DNA from: DUOA01 sp012839095
GTDB lineage: Bacteria; Bacillota; Clostridia; Caldicoprobacterales; DTU083
Reading direction: 5' to 3'
NCBI GenBank assembly: GCA_050951505.1
Contig: JBMNJE010000011.1
Span: forward strand, 682,001 to 746,000
DNA length: 64,000 bases
The position numbers were made by a program, and so were the translations under genes. This document shows positions 1-8,909 of the stretch, in pieces. The notes under the pieces are model-generated. The model worked only from the letters and a program-made list of their open reading frames with translations. It searched no databases and was not told where the DNA came from. The first letter of the stretch is position 1, and each line of letters opens with the position of its first letter.

Positions 1-3000
1 TTTAAATCATCCAGCAGCATCTGCCATTCTGTTAAGCTGATCTCTTCACTGCTCAGCAACATGTTCAGCAGACTCTGATGTTCCAGATTTTCCCTTTCGC
101 AATCGACAACAAGGATATCCCTGATCCCGATTATGTGCTCCTTTCCAATCAAAGGGCGTTTCAGCAGTTCATCCAATCCTTGAAGCAGAGTAATCAAATA
201 ACCCACCAGATTACCGTTATCAACGGTTGAAACATACAGGGGCCGCATGGGCTCCAGTGTCACCGTATTATACCAGTTGTAGAAATGACCCTTCCATTTT
301 TCCATTTTGGTCATGGTGCGTATGGTAGATTCCATTTTATCCACTGTGCTCAGTGTACCAATATAACCCAGATCCCGGGCTGACAAAACAGACATTAAAT
401 GCAGCCCTATATTGGTAGGCGAAGTCCTGTGTGCAATGCCGACGGGCGGCTCCTGCTGATAGTTGTCAGGAGGCAGCCAGTTTTCTTTCTCATTGACCAA
501 TTCCTCAAAATACTTCCAGGTTTTTCTTGCCATCCGGCGGATCTGAAAAATCTGTTCCTCTGAAAGCATGGGAACTCGTTTTCCTTTCGGTTTGCCTGTC
601 TGATATGCAATATAGGGTGATAATATCCAGGATAAAGTAAATACCATGCTAAGATACCAGGTTTCAGGCCGGATATAAGCAGCAGTCAGACAAAATATGA
701 GGGACAAAAATACAGCCTCCTTCATCCTGTTCCAATAGTCCCGTAACTCTCCACGAAATTTGCGATCCGAATCTGCAGCCGTAACCCATTCAAGCATGTT
801 TCTGTGAGAGATACTCACCCTCCAGACGGAACGAAGAACAGCATCTGTCATAAGATATGCCTGATGTGCTAAAAAGACAAAAGTCAGCACAATTTGTATA
901 ACCATATTTCTGGTTCCCTCAAATATGGATGAAAATGATGACCGGGAGTGATTTCCGCTGCCTGAAATAAGCCTGCCTGTCAGATCGGTTGCAAGTGGCT
1001 GCAAAAGGGTGAGCAGAGCCAGAAAAAGCCAAAGTCCCACAGATCCCGGCAGTACAATAAAACTCAGTATAATCATCAGATACAAAGCTATCGGCAGCAG
1101 GCTGCGCCGCATATTGTCCAATACTTTCCATCTGGAAAGCATATTTATGGGATTGGCAGTCTTTTCACCTTTCCGATTACGTACCTTTGGCAGCAGCCAG
1201 GGCAGCAGCTGCCAGTCTCCCCGCACCCATCTGTGCAGACGAAGAGAAAAACCAATATAATGGGCAGGATATCCATCTATCAGTTCAATATCGCTCACCA
1301 GACCTGCCCTGACAAAGGATCCTTCCAGCAGGTCATGACTCAATACACTGTTTTCCGGTATGGCATCACTGCATACCTTGTTGAATATCTCAGGATTATA
1401 GATACCTTTCCCGGTAAAAATACCTTCCTGGAACAAATCCTGGTAGACATCTGAGACAGCGGTAGTATAGGGATCCACCCCAGTTTGGCCGGAAAAGGTA
1501 AGTGAGAAAAAGGAACGGCTGGCGCTGTCTACCGATATACCGATTCGAGGCTGCATAAGTCCGTATCCATCAATCACCCTGGTTCCTTCATCATTCAAAA
1601 CCGGCTTATTCAAAGGATGTGCCATAGCACCAATTAACTTTTTCGCATTATCTCTCGGCAGCTGAGTATCCGCATCCAGTGTAATTACATATTTGATTTT
1701 GTCCAGTATCGACAAGTCGCCTACCTGTACGGAAAAGCTTGTATTTTTGCTCCCGGTCAGCAATGCGTTGAATTCTGTCAGAGCACCTCTTTTTCTTTCC
1801 CAGCCCATCCAGGAACTCTGACTCCTGTTCCACTGCCGGTGGCGATGGAAAAAGTAAAAGATGTCCTGTCTGTCATACTTGTTATTTAACTCCCCAATAA
1901 GCCGTCTTCCGGCATTAATTATGCTCTCATCCTTCTCCTCATGTTCATTGGGTCCATCCTTGTAATCGCCAATCAGGGCGAAATGAAGGTTTTCCTCCTG
2001 ATTGGCCAGGTAGAAGACTTCCATTTGCTCCACCAGTTCCATAACTCTTTTTTCGTCAGTAAGGAGAGTGGGTATGACAACCATGCTCCGATATTCCTCA
2101 GGTATACCGTCCTTCAATTCCAGTTTTGGGATATATTGAGGTTTGCATATCCGGGTAACAAGCCAATGAACCAATCCGATAGAGATACTCCAAATGGGCA
2201 GAAAAGAAATAACCGCTGCCAAAAACATACTCCATATTCCCGGTTTTCCGGAGGTAAGCCATATGCCGGTTAAAAAAGCTAAGCATCCGCCTATAGTCAA
2301 AAATCCTATGGAGCCAAAATACCATACTGCATTCCAGGATGCTCCATATATAGTTTTTTTTCTTTTTCCCAGCTTTTTTTCCAGCTGTTCTCTTCCCTGG
2401 TCAACAATGTAGTATCCAACATGGTTGAATTTTTCCATGGTCTGGTCTTTATTTTCCCTGCAGCATTCCACAGCTTTTACAGCTACATCAAGTTCGTCCA
2501 CATCATATTTCGCAGCCAGCTTTTCCACTTTATGACGATAGTGATCTCTGGATGCAAAGTCCATAAGTGGATAGACAGCCGCCGGATCCTGGCTGAGAAT
2601 GCGTTCCAGCATGCTCAGTTTCTCAAATACTTCCTCCCATTTCAGACCGTTTATTATGCGAAGACTGGTTATGGCATTTTTCATGGATGCTTGTTTATCA
2701 GCCTGATCCTGATGCTCCTGATGGACTATGCTTTCGGCATCGGTATGAAATACGGCAAGCTTTCCGTCTATCCATCTGATGATCGGAGCAGAATCTGCTC
2801 CCTCTTCTTTTAAACGGGACAGCAGCCTTTCCGCATAGGCAGGCTTCATTATCCCCATTTGGGCATCGTGTTCCATTATGGCTTTTCGGAATTCATCCCT
2901 GCCTGAGCTGTCAGCCTGGGACTCTGCCAGGCTTTCCATCAGCCTGGCTGCCCATTGATCTGCCTGTCTTCTTAGAATCATGGACTCGGAAATGTACACT

Positions 3001-3494
3001 GCAATATTTTTTATTCTCTCCAACAGACATATGCGCAGCATGGTGGGCAGTGCCCATAACTCTTTACTGGTAAGAGAAAAATGTTCCTGAAAACTTTCTA
3101 TAAATAAAACTATAGTTTCTTCTTCTATCCTGCCGTCGAGATACTCTGTCATGCCGGCGGCTATTCCATATATTCTGGGATATCCGCTGTATTTACCTCT
3201 GGTAAGGACAGGCAGATCCTTATAGAAGTCTTTATCTGTGTTATATTGAATTTCCTTGTATTGTTCTTCTATAATGTAATAATTATCCAACAGCCACTCA
3301 GCAGCAGGTACGATATCCCTCCTGGATTTTACCTCTTCATTGGTCGATTGATAAGCCTGAATAAGGATTTGATAGTCCTTATCCAGTTTAGGAACTTTGA
3401 GGACCCTGGTATTAATCCTTCTGCCGGCAGCTGCAGCTTTGTAATCAGATGCCATTTCTTCTGTGTACCGTTTTATCTGTTGCAAGTTCTGCAT
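1..3494 (-). CDS. Cyclic beta-1,2-glucan synthase-like giant membrane glycosyltransferase (NdvB/ChvB family), 3' end cut by window
   Basis: The reading frame is open from an ATG at 3494 to the window edge, giving the first ~1164 residues. The N-terminus carries the family's typical text (LLDNYYIIEEQ, YPRIYGIA, ELWALPTMLR). A processive glycosyltransferase domain follows, with DADTQLP near residue 605 (metal and nucleotide-sugar site) and RWVRGDWQ near residue 755 (the Q/RxxRW-like acceptor motif). Hydrophobic membrane segments follow, then the start of a glucoamylase-like region. Family members are usually about 2800 residues, so more than half lies outside. Known members make cyclic beta-1,2-glucans from UDP-glucose at the inner membrane; the product here is inferred. 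The ribosome site AAAGGAG sits 12 bases before the ATG. Confidence 0.88.
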   Translation of the reverse strand, partial: MQNLQQIKRYTEEMASDYKAAAAGRRINTRVLKVPKLDKDYQILIQAYQSTNEEVKSRRDIVPAAEWLLDNYYIIEEQYKEIQYNTDKDFYKDLPVLTRGKYSGYPRIYGIAAGMTEYLDGRIEEETIVLFIESFQEHFSLTSKELWALPTMLRICLLERIKNIAVYISESMILRRQADQWAARLMESLAESQADSSGRDEFRKAIMEHDAQMGIMKPAYAERLLSRLKEEGADSAPIIRWIDGKLAVFHTDAESIVHQEHQDQADKQASMKNAITSLRIINGLKWEEVFEKLSMLERILSQDPAAVYPLMDFASRDHYRHKVEKLAAKYDVDELDVAVKAVECCRENKDQTMEKFNHVGYYIVDQGREQLEKKLGKRKKTIYGASWNAVWYFGSIGFLTIGGCLAFLTGIWLTSGKPGIWSMFLAAVISFLPIWSISIGLVHWLVTRICKPQYIPKLELKDGIPEEYRSMVVIPTLLTDEKRVMELVEQMEVFYLANQEENLHFALIGDYKDGPNEHEEKDESIINAGRRLIGELNNKYDRQDIFYFFHRHRQWNRSQSSWMGWERKRGALTEFNALLTGSKNTSFSVQVGDLSILDKIKYVITLDADTQLPRDNAKKLIGAMAHPLNKPVLNDEGTRVIDGYGLMQPRIGISVDSASRSFFSLTFSGQTGVDPYTTAVSDVYQDLFQEGIFTGKGIYNPEIFNKVCSDAIPENSVLSHDLLEGSFVRAGLVSDIELIDGYPAHYIGFSLRLHRWVRGDWQLLPWLLPKVRNRKGEKTANPINMLSRWKVLDNMRRSLLPIALYLMIILSFIVLPGSVGLWLFLALLTLLQPLATDLTGRLISGSGNHSRSSFSSIFEGTRNMVIQIVLTFVFLAHQAYLMTDAVLRSVWRVSISHRNMLEWVTAADSDRKFRGELRDYWNRMKEAVFLSLIFCLTAAYIRPETWYLSMVFTLSWILSPYIAYQTGKPKGKRVPMLSEEQIFQIRRMARKTWKYFEELVNEKENWLPPDNYQQEPPVGIAHRTSPTNIGLHLMSVLSARDLGYIGTLSTVDKMESTIRTMTKMEKWKGHFYNWYNTVTLEPMRPLYVSTVDNGNLVGYLITLLQGLDELLKRPLIGKEHIIGIRDILVVDCERENLEHQSLLNMLLSSEEISLTEWQMLLDDL

Positions 3495-3542
3495 AACCGT
3501 ACAATACTCCTTTGCACCTTTCAGTTGACAGGGAATGCTTCG

Positions 3543-3596
3543 CCTTTAAAAAAAGAATCAACAGCTTGGGCTAAGCCTTGATTCTTTCTTTAAGGC
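3543..3596 (-). terminator. Intrinsic terminator after the CBS gene
   Basis: Long inverted repeat with AAAGAATCAA pairing with TTGATTCTTT around a loop that itself contains GGCTTAGCC. On the minus strand it is followed by a run of T. It lies between the CBS-domain gene and the glucan-synthase-like gene and should separate their transcripts. Confidence 0.75.
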
Positions 3597-3650
3597 AGAA
3601 TATAGTATGTTCCCTTATTATCCAAAATATCCGAATAGTGCATAATTCTG

Positions 3651-4091
3651 CTACTGTGTCATATTCATGGGGCGGGAGGGTTGGGAAATTTCGCTCAGTG
3701 CATGACCGGCTTCATTATGAAAGATGTGTCTTGTCGCCAGGTCTCCAATGGAAATCATACCGACCAGATTTCCCTTTTGAACCACAGGCAGCCTTCTGAT
3801 TTTGTTTTCGGCCAGAATCTCTGCAGCAGTGTAGGCATCCATTTCCGGCTCTGCTGTAATGACATTCTTTGTCATTACATCCTTAACCAATGTGGATTTG
3901 GGATCGCCGTTGCCGGCAATGCTCCTTACAACTATATCCCGATCCGTAAGAATCCCAGTCACCTTTCCATCGGGCATGCAAACCGGAAGACAACCGATAT
4001 TATGTGCCTGCATCGCCTTTGCTGCATCCAGGACGGTATTGTCCGGCGATAATGCAGCTATATTTGTAGTCATTATTTCTTTAATCTTCAT
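3651..4091 (-). CDS. Tandem CBS-domain protein
   Basis: A 146-residue soluble protein made almost entirely of two CBS motifs (a Bateman module). Signatures seen are IGCLPVCMPDGKVTGILTDRD in the first half and IRRLPVVQKGNLVGMISIGDL in the second. Such stand-alone CBS pairs usually bind adenosine nucleotides or other ligands and act as sensors, often with oxidoreductases or transporters; the partner is unknown here. It is transcribed alone, bounded downstream by a strong terminator and upstream by a 344-base gap carrying DnaA-box-like sites. Confidence 0.85.
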   Translation of the reverse strand: MKIKEIMTTNIAALSPDNTVLDAAKAMQAHNIGCLPVCMPDGKVTGILTDRDIVVRSIAGNGDPKSTLVKDVMTKNVITAEPEMDAYTAAEILAENKIRRLPVVQKGNLVGMISIGDLATRHIFHNEAGHALSEISQPSRPMNMTQ

Positions 4092-4260
4092 GACAAAAAC
4101 ACTCCTCTGAATAAAATCCTTCTCTTATCATAGAATTACCATTGATTGAGAAACTATACTCAGGACATGCTTAACCGATTAGGGTGTATTTTTGTCATTA
4201 CTTACGATATGTTGTAGAATTATGGATACTTTCATTTGTTTGAAAATTCACTGAAGGCTC

Positions 4261-4332
4261 ATATCCACAATATGCACAGGGTTATCCACAGCAAAAACCC
4301 CGCATTAATGAGATTGTAGCAGGGTTTCCACA
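4261..4332 (+). promoter_or_regulatory. Cluster of DnaA-box-like 9-mers in the tsaD/CBS gap
   Basis: The 344-base gap 4092-4435 has no gene. It holds a perfect DnaA box TTATCCACA at 4282-4290 and three near matches in the same direction: ATATCCACA (4261-4269, one mismatch), ATATGCACA (4270-4278, two) and GTTTCCACA (4324-4332, two). Nothing else here looks like an origin (no dnaA or dnaN, no clear AT-rich unwinding block). It could be a DnaA-binding regulatory or titration site. Binding is inferred from motif match only. Confidence 0.4.
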
Positions 4333-4435
4333 TAATTCTGCATAAAATTGTACCCAGGGCTGTCAAAGTTCGATAATGAATTTCAGGAGGTAAAATAATT
4401 CAATTTCCTGCCTGAAGGATTCTGGAGCATCCCTG

Positions 4436-5506
4436 CTATTGAATCTGAGTGATTGGCAGATATGGGACAGCATTCAGTGACAAAGGAGATATTTCTCCCT
4501 GCAGTAGACGATAGTAACCCGCACAGGCAATCATGGCCGCATTATCTGTACATAAGACAGGTGTAGGATAATAGAGCTGAATTTGCCGCTTTTCTGCCTC
4601 AGCTTCCATTTGTCTTTTCAAAGCTGAATTGGCAGCAACGCCTCCTGCCATAACTATTCGTTTTTGATTAAGCTTCAGGGCAGCATCTATGGTTTTTTCA
4701 ACCAGAACATCCACCACCGCCTGCTGGAAACTGGCGGCAACATCTTCAAGGCAGTATGATTCACCTCTTTGTTCCAGATTGTGAAGGTAGTTTATGACTG
4801 CTGTTTTCAGGCCGCTGAAGCTGAAATCGTAGGGCTTCTCCCTGAGATGAACTCTGGGAAAGGAAATTGCAGCGGGATTGCCTTCCTTTGCAATACGATC
4901 AACTGCCGGTCCTCCGGGATAGCCCAGACCCAGAACCCGTGCCACCTTGTCAAAAGCCTCACCTGCGGCATCATCCATGGTCTGGCCTATTAATTCATAT
5001 TCTCCGTAGTCCTTAACATGAACAATCTGGGTATGACCTCCGGAAACAATGAGGCAGACAAAGGGAGGCTCCAACTCTTTGTATTCGATAAAATTTGCAC
5101 TGATGTGCCCCTCTATATGATGTACTCCAATCAGTGGAACAGATAAACCGAAAGCTATTGCCTTGGCAGCGGAAACACCTACCAGCAAAGCCCCAACCAG
5201 GCCCGGCCCGTAGGTAACAGCCACAGCGTCCAGCTCCTCCATTGAAGTATTGGATTCCTCAAGTGCATGACTTACGACCTGACTGATTACCTCTACATGC
5301 TTTCTGGAGGCAATTTCAGGAACTACCCCTCCATACAGCCTGTGAGTATCAATCTGAGAGGAAATGATATTACTCAGCACCTCTCTGCCGTTTCTCACGA
5401 CAGCAGCAGCGGTTTCATCGCACGAGGTTTCCAATGCAAGTATTGTAATCCTCTTCTTATCTCTCAAAGTACTAATTTTTTCTGTCATTTGCTGAAGATA
5501 TGTCAT
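4436..5506 (-). CDS. tsaD: tRNA N6-adenosine threonylcarbamoyltransferase TsaD
   Basis: TsaD transfers the threonylcarbamoyl group to A37 of ANN-decoding tRNAs, forming t6A, in complex with TsaB and TsaE. At 356 residues it has normal length. It shows the ASKHA start ILALETSCDETAAAV, the metal-binding HHIEGH motif, SGGHTQI, the GEAFDKVAR-GYPGGP stretch and the late CTDNAAM motif. The ATG at 5506 overlaps the stop of the upstream membrane-protein gene in an ATGA arrangement, so translation is probably coupled. All three Tsa core genes of the cluster lie in one operon. Confidence 0.96.
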   Translation of the reverse strand: MTYLQQMTEKISTLRDKKRITILALETSCDETAAAVVRNGREVLSNIISSQIDTHRLYGGVVPEIASRKHVEVISQVVSHALEESNTSMEELDAVAVTYGPGLVGALLVGVSAAKAIAFGLSVPLIGVHHIEGHISANFIEYKELEPPFVCLIVSGGHTQIVHVKDYGEYELIGQTMDDAAGEAFDKVARVLGLGYPGGPAVDRIAKEGNPAAISFPRVHLREKPYDFSFSGLKTAVINYLHNLEQRGESYCLEDVAASFQQAVVDVLVEKTIDAALKLNQKRIVMAGGVAANSALKRQMEAEAEKRQIQLYYPTPVLCTDNAAMIACAGYYRLLQGEISPLSLNAVPYLPITQIQ

Positions 5507-6231
5507 TTTACTTCCTCACTTATAAGATTTCTGCTTCTTTTCCGGGCAGCTCTCAGTATCAGGAATGAAGCCAATCCAATGGCAAAGCAGCCTGATCCAA
5601 AATAAGCTAATACACGAAATACCGCCGAATAAAAAAATGGTTCAGGTACCATTTGTATCATAATATCCGTTTCCGGGTTTAAAATCCAAAGATCATTGTC
5701 AAAAAACAAGTAATGAAACTGATCCCAATAATAGGTAAAGTTGCTTTTTACTATTGGTACAGCTGCTATCAGAATCAGCAGAAGGGCTGCAGCTGTTACC
5801 AGATAAGCAGCTGAAAAATACTTCCATGGTTTCTTGTTGCTTAAATAGAATAATATAATGAAAAGACAAATGAGGCTCAGTAAAGAGATATTCCTCACAT
5901 TGGAAGCAAAGCGGAATAATGCCCTAACATCCACCATATGCTCCTTTTCTCTTTCATTGAAAACTGGTCTTGTTACTCCGTTTATATCTGCCTCAATCTG
6001 ATCCATGGTGTCCAATCTTCCCCGGATATAATCGGTCAACTCTTTGGTGACCCGTATAAGCTCTTCACTGGTCATGCCTATTTCTTCTGATGTATTTAAT
6101 CGTTTGTACTGTCCGGCATAGAAGGTTTGGTCATAAGTAACCAGCTCTATGCCGGTTACAAGCAGTATTGGAAATATAAACAAGGATATTAGAAATCCTA
6201 TTGCATAATTAGTCATGGTACGGATATCCAT
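5503..6231 (-). CDS. DUF1461 / TIGR01906 integral membrane protein
   Basis: A 242-residue protein of the DUF1461 family, whose function is unknown. It has an N-terminal membrane segment (residues ~8-28), a ~90-residue extracytoplasmic domain with the motif EEIGMTSEEL and a REKEHMVDVRALF stretch, and three further hydrophobic segments with a basic C-terminus. It sits between rimI and tsaD, overlapping tsaD by 4 bases and 3 bases after rimI, so it is part of the t6A operon. A link to tRNA modification is not shown by the sequence; shared expression is the only evidence. Confidence 0.85.
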   Translation of the reverse strand: MDIRTMTNYAIGFLISLFIFPILLVTGIELVTYDQTFYAGQYKRLNTSEEIGMTSEELIRVTKELTDYIRGRLDTMDQIEADINGVTRPVFNEREKEHMVDVRALFRFASNVRNISLLSLICLFIILFYLSNKKPWKYFSAAYLVTAAALLLILIAAVPIVKSNFTYYWDQFHYLFFDNDLWILNPETDIMIQMVPEPFFYSAVFRVLAYFGSGCFAIGLASFLILRAARKRSRNLISEEVK

Positions 6232-6234
6232 TTT

Positions 6235-6687
6235 TTATCCTCCAATATGAAAGTTCCACATAATCAGTGCGTCTTCGCCGTCGTTTGCGTAGTAGCCCTT
6301 TCGCAGTCCTCCCTTTTCAAACCCAAGGGATTGATAGAGATTGATGGCTGCTTTATTGGATACTCTGACCTCCAGTGTCATTCGAGTCATACCCAGCCGG
6401 ACAGCTTCTTCTATCAGGGTTTTCATAATAAGGCGGCCTGTTCCTTGTCTCCTATGGTCCGGATGAACGGCTATATTGGTAATATGAGCCTCGTCCACTA
6501 CCAGCCACATACCTCCGTATCCTATGAGTTTACTATTGTCGCTGACCACAAAATATCTGGCACACCTGTTTCGCTCCACCTCAATCCGGAAGGCCTCCTG
6601 GGACCAGGGCGTAGGAAAGCACAGACGCTCCAGCTTGCTGACCTCTTCAACATCCTCTGTTGTCATAGGACGGATTCTTTGTGTCAT
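6235..6687 (-). CDS. rimI: Ribosomal-protein-alanine N-acetyltransferase RimI
   Basis: A GNAT-fold acetyltransferase of 150 residues. The acetyl-CoA loop HPDHRRQGTGRLIM and the closing NLYQSLGFEKGGLRKGYY motif are both intact, and LCFPTPWSQEAF near the N-terminus is typical of RimI. RimI acetylates the N-terminal alanine of ribosomal protein S18 in E. coli; in Firmicutes its placement inside the tsaE-tsaB-tsaD cluster is common. The ATG overlaps the tsaB stop (ATGA). Confidence 0.92.
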   Translation of the reverse strand: MTQRIRPMTTEDVEEVSKLERLCFPTPWSQEAFRIEVERNRCARYFVVSDNSKLIGYGGMWLVVDEAHITNIAVHPDHRRQGTGRLIMKTLIEEAVRLGMTRMTLEVRVSNKAAINLYQSLGFEKGGLRKGYYANDGEDALIMWNFHIGG

Positions 6688-7394
6688 GTTCTGTCACCTG
6701 CCTGCTTAAGCCTTTTCTGCTCTGCCTGGGATTGCCTGAGATAGAAAGGTCGAAGCTCTTTATAATGAACAGCATTCCCGGCCAATGCTTCCTTTCTGCC
6801 CAGCCAGGCAATTGCAGAAGCTCTCTGACAGATAAGATGAGCCGGTGCAAAATGCGCATATTCCTTCAGCTGTTCCTGCAGAAGGGCTTGGTATGCCCAT
6901 AATCCATCTCCCAGAAAAATAATCGGCTGGCGGTAGGCAGCCAATTGCTCTGTAAGTTCGACGACAGGGATAGCTGAATAGGGCATCAGCCTTATACACT
7001 CGCTGCCTTCCCGTCTGTACAGGCTGGTATATACCTGTTCTCTCCTTGCATCCATTAAAGGGCACACCAGGCCATTCACACCAGCAATATTCCATGCCAG
7101 GGCATCCAGGGTAGGAACGGACACAACAGGTTTCTCTATTGCCTGGGCTAAGCCTTTTATTGTAGAAATACCAATGCGCAGGCCTGTGAATGAGCCCGGC
7201 CCGCCGGATACAGCAAGCAAATCCAGATCATCAGGCTTTAAATCGCTGGAATTAAGTGCATCCTCAACCAAAGGCATAAGCAATTCAGAATGATTTTTCC
7301 TGTGATGATGATAGGCTTCATACAGGAGCCGGTCTTCACTCAGGATGGCGACACCTGCCACAACAGATGAAGAATCAACTGCCAATACCTTCAT
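6684..7394 (-). CDS. tsaB: t6A biosynthesis partner protein TsaB
   Basis: An inactive ASKHA-fold paralogue of TsaD that forms the TsaB-TsaD dimer needed for t6A formation. The N-terminus MKVLAVDSSS and the motif SGGPGSFTGLRIGISTIKGLA are diagnostic. I chose the ATG at 7394, which has AAGGAGG eleven bases upstream, over the ten-codon longer frame beginning at 7424. This start still overlaps the end of tsaE by 20 bases. The 237-residue length is usual for the family. Confidence 0.94.
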   Translation of the reverse strand: MKVLAVDSSSVVAGVAILSEDRLLYEAYHHHRKNHSELLMPLVEDALNSSDLKPDDLDLLAVSGGPGSFTGLRIGISTIKGLAQAIEKPVVSVPTLDALAWNIAGVNGLVCPLMDARREQVYTSLYRREGSECIRLMPYSAIPVVELTEQLAAYRQPIIFLGDGLWAYQALLQEQLKEYAHFAPAHLICQRASAIAWLGRKEALAGNAVHYKELRPFYLRQSQAEQKRLKQAGDRT

Positions 7395-7851
7395 AATTCT
7401 GCAATACCTCCTTCCATGCAGCATAACGGCTGCCTACAGGGCATACAGTGATTTTCCTTTCATTCACTTTTTGTTCCCTGCTGATGGATATTTTTAAATA
7501 CTCTTCGGGAAGAAGATAGTCCAACCTTTCAGCCCATTCAACTATTGTAATTCCGGTTCCGAAAAAATAATCTTCATAATCCAAATCATACAGCTCTTCC
7601 GGCTCATTCAGGCGGTAAAGATCAAAATGAAAAACCGGATGAAGCGCGGAATATGAATTCATAATGGTAAATGTAGGGCTGTTCACCATGCCTGACACAC
7701 CTGCTCCGTGTGCAATTCCTCTGGACAGTACGGTTTTCCCGCTTCCCATCTGTCCGAACAGAAGAATAATATCCCCTGCTTTTGTGTTTGAGCCTATCCA
7801 TTTACCGAATAGATATGTATCCTCCTCGGAACGGGACAGCCATATTAACAT
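7375..7851 (-). CDS. tsaE: t6A biosynthesis ATPase TsaE
   Basis: A small P-loop ATPase that drives the TsaBD cycle. The Walker A motif GQMGSGKT lies near residues 33-40, and SPTFTIMNSY and HFDLYRL (Walker B-like region) follow, as in the family. The ATG at 7851 has GAGG six bases upstream. An in-frame ATG at 7863 has a weaker ribosome site. First gene of the tsaE-tsaB-rimI-DUF1461-tsaD operon; a TATAAT lies about 70 bases upstream but without a convincing -35 box. Confidence 0.93.
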   Translation of the reverse strand: MLIWLSRSEEDTYLFGKWIGSNTKAGDIILLFGQMGSGKTVLSRGIAHGAGVSGMVNSPTFTIMNSYSALHPVFHFDLYRLNEPEELYDLDYEDYFFGTGITIVEWAERLDYLLPEEYLKISISREQKVNERKITVCPVGSRYAAWKEVLQNYEGIGS

Positions 7852-7976
7852 AATACACCTCATCAGCTGCTTACTTAATATTTTCCATTATGCAAATCAG
7901 TGAAAATCTTCCACTGAATAGTATATCCCGTATTATATCATATAATTGTCCGGCATCTATACTGCAAATTCGCAAA

Positions 7977-8007
7977 AACAAAAAAATCGGATTCTTCCGA
8001 TTTTTTT
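7977..8007 (-). terminator. Intrinsic terminator after ribU
   Basis: Hairpin AAAAATCGGA / TCCGATTTTT with T runs on both strands, lying between the end of ribU and the start of tsaE. On the minus strand it ends the ribU transcript. Its symmetry would allow it to stop plus-strand transcripts as well. Confidence 0.8.
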
Positions 8008-8045
8008 GCTGGGTTTCTGTATTTCTTCTGTGCCCCGTATCTTTT

Positions 8046-8669
8046 TCAACTATGGAGCAGAGGCGAAAGCTTCTTATAAATCAACAAGGTAACAGTAGAA
8101 ACTACAATGGATTTTATCAGATTAAAAGGTACAATAGCATACAATATGAAGCTCTTCATATCCTTTACGATCTTAAGCGGTGACAATGCTATGATTTGCT
8201 CAAGAGGCATAAATTGCTGATACAGAGGTATAATAATGAAGTAGTTGGAAAAGCAAGCACTGACAGTCATAAATATGGATCCGGCCAGCAAACCTAACAT
8301 TGCATTTTTCTTGCTTTTGCGGATCATATAGATGACTGATGCCGGTACTACGAAAAAGCTGCCCACAAGAAAATTGGAAAGCTCTCCAACCCCGCCGGTG
8401 GGAGAAGGCTTGATTAGTACCTTGAGTATGTTTTTGAGAAGCTCAATAAGAACTCCGGCAATCGGACCTAATGCAAAACCTCCGACTAAAGCAGGTACAT
8501 CACTTATATCCAGCTCTAGAAAAGACGGGAAAAACGCTGCCAGCGGAAAGGAAATGAGCATCAGAACAAAGGCTGTGGCAGCCAGCATAGCGATCTTTAT
8601 CAGGTTCCTGGTATTCAGCTTTATACTGAGAATGCCTCTGCCCGGCTGAGTGTAAGTAGTCTTGTTCAT
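8046..8669 (-). CDS. ribU: Riboflavin ECF transporter substrate-binding subunit RibU
   Basis: The S-component (about 207 residues, six hydrophobic segments) of an energy-coupling-factor importer for riboflavin. The text DVPALVGGFALGPIAGVLIELLKNILK and TGGVGELSNFLVGS (split here) is typical of RibU. The general ECF module (EcfA, EcfA', EcfT) is not in the window. Start ATG at 8669 follows AGGAGG by eight bases; the frame reaches further upstream but runs into the riboswitch terminator. Expression is controlled by the FMN riboswitch 8778-8888 and the hairpin at 8722-8752. Confidence 0.93.
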   Translation of the reverse strand: MNKTTYTQPGRGILSIKLNTRNLIKIAMLAATAFVLMLISFPLAAFFPSFLELDISDVPALVGGFALGPIAGVLIELLKNILKVLIKPSPTGGVGELSNFLVGSFFVVPASVIYMIRKSKKNAMLGLLAGSIFMTVSACFSNYFIIIPLYQQFMPLEQIIALSPLKIVKDMKSFILYAIVPFNLIKSIVVSTVTLLIYKKLSPLLHS

Positions 8670-8721
8670 GTATAATTCCTCCTGAAAAATTATTGGGAAA
8701 TAAACAATGAACCTGGGAATC

Positions 8722-8752
8722 AAATAAAAAGCCCCTGACAAACTTCAGGGGC
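8722..8752 (-). terminator. Riboswitch-controlled terminator upstream of ribU
   Basis: Minus-strand hairpin GCCCCTGA / TCAGGGGC followed by TTTTTATTT, placed between the FMN aptamer and the ribU ribosome site. This is the usual expression platform of an OFF switch: FMN binding should favour this terminator. Confidence 0.85.
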
Positions 8753-8777
8753 ACATGGAAACAGAAAGAATAAACGT

Positions 8778-8888
8778 ACTTTCTCCCATCCAGACTATAC
8801 TGTCGGTACCGGAATTCCACCGATTCGGCCCTCGTAAGGACTCGCGGACTTTACCGCCGGTCGGGAATCTCACCCTGCCCTGAAAGTT
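8778..8888 (-). ncRNA. FMN riboswitch (RFN element)
   Basis: The minus strand carries the conserved RFN core: AGGGCAGGGTGAGATTCCCG at the 5' side, GGCGGTAAAGTCCGCGAG, CCGAATCGGTGGAATTCCGG and the closing AGTCTGGATGGGAGA. The P1 helix pairs ACTTTC with GAAAGT. It senses FMN and controls the riboflavin importer gene ribU. A terminator directly follows. Confidence 0.97.
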
Positions 8889-8909
8889 CGTTGTTTATTT
8901 TGTAATAAT

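Noticed and set aside
4092..4435. Chromosomal replication origin
   Set aside because: DnaA-box-like sites are present, but there is no dnaA or dnaN gene, no clear AT-rich unwinding block and no gene-orientation switch around it.
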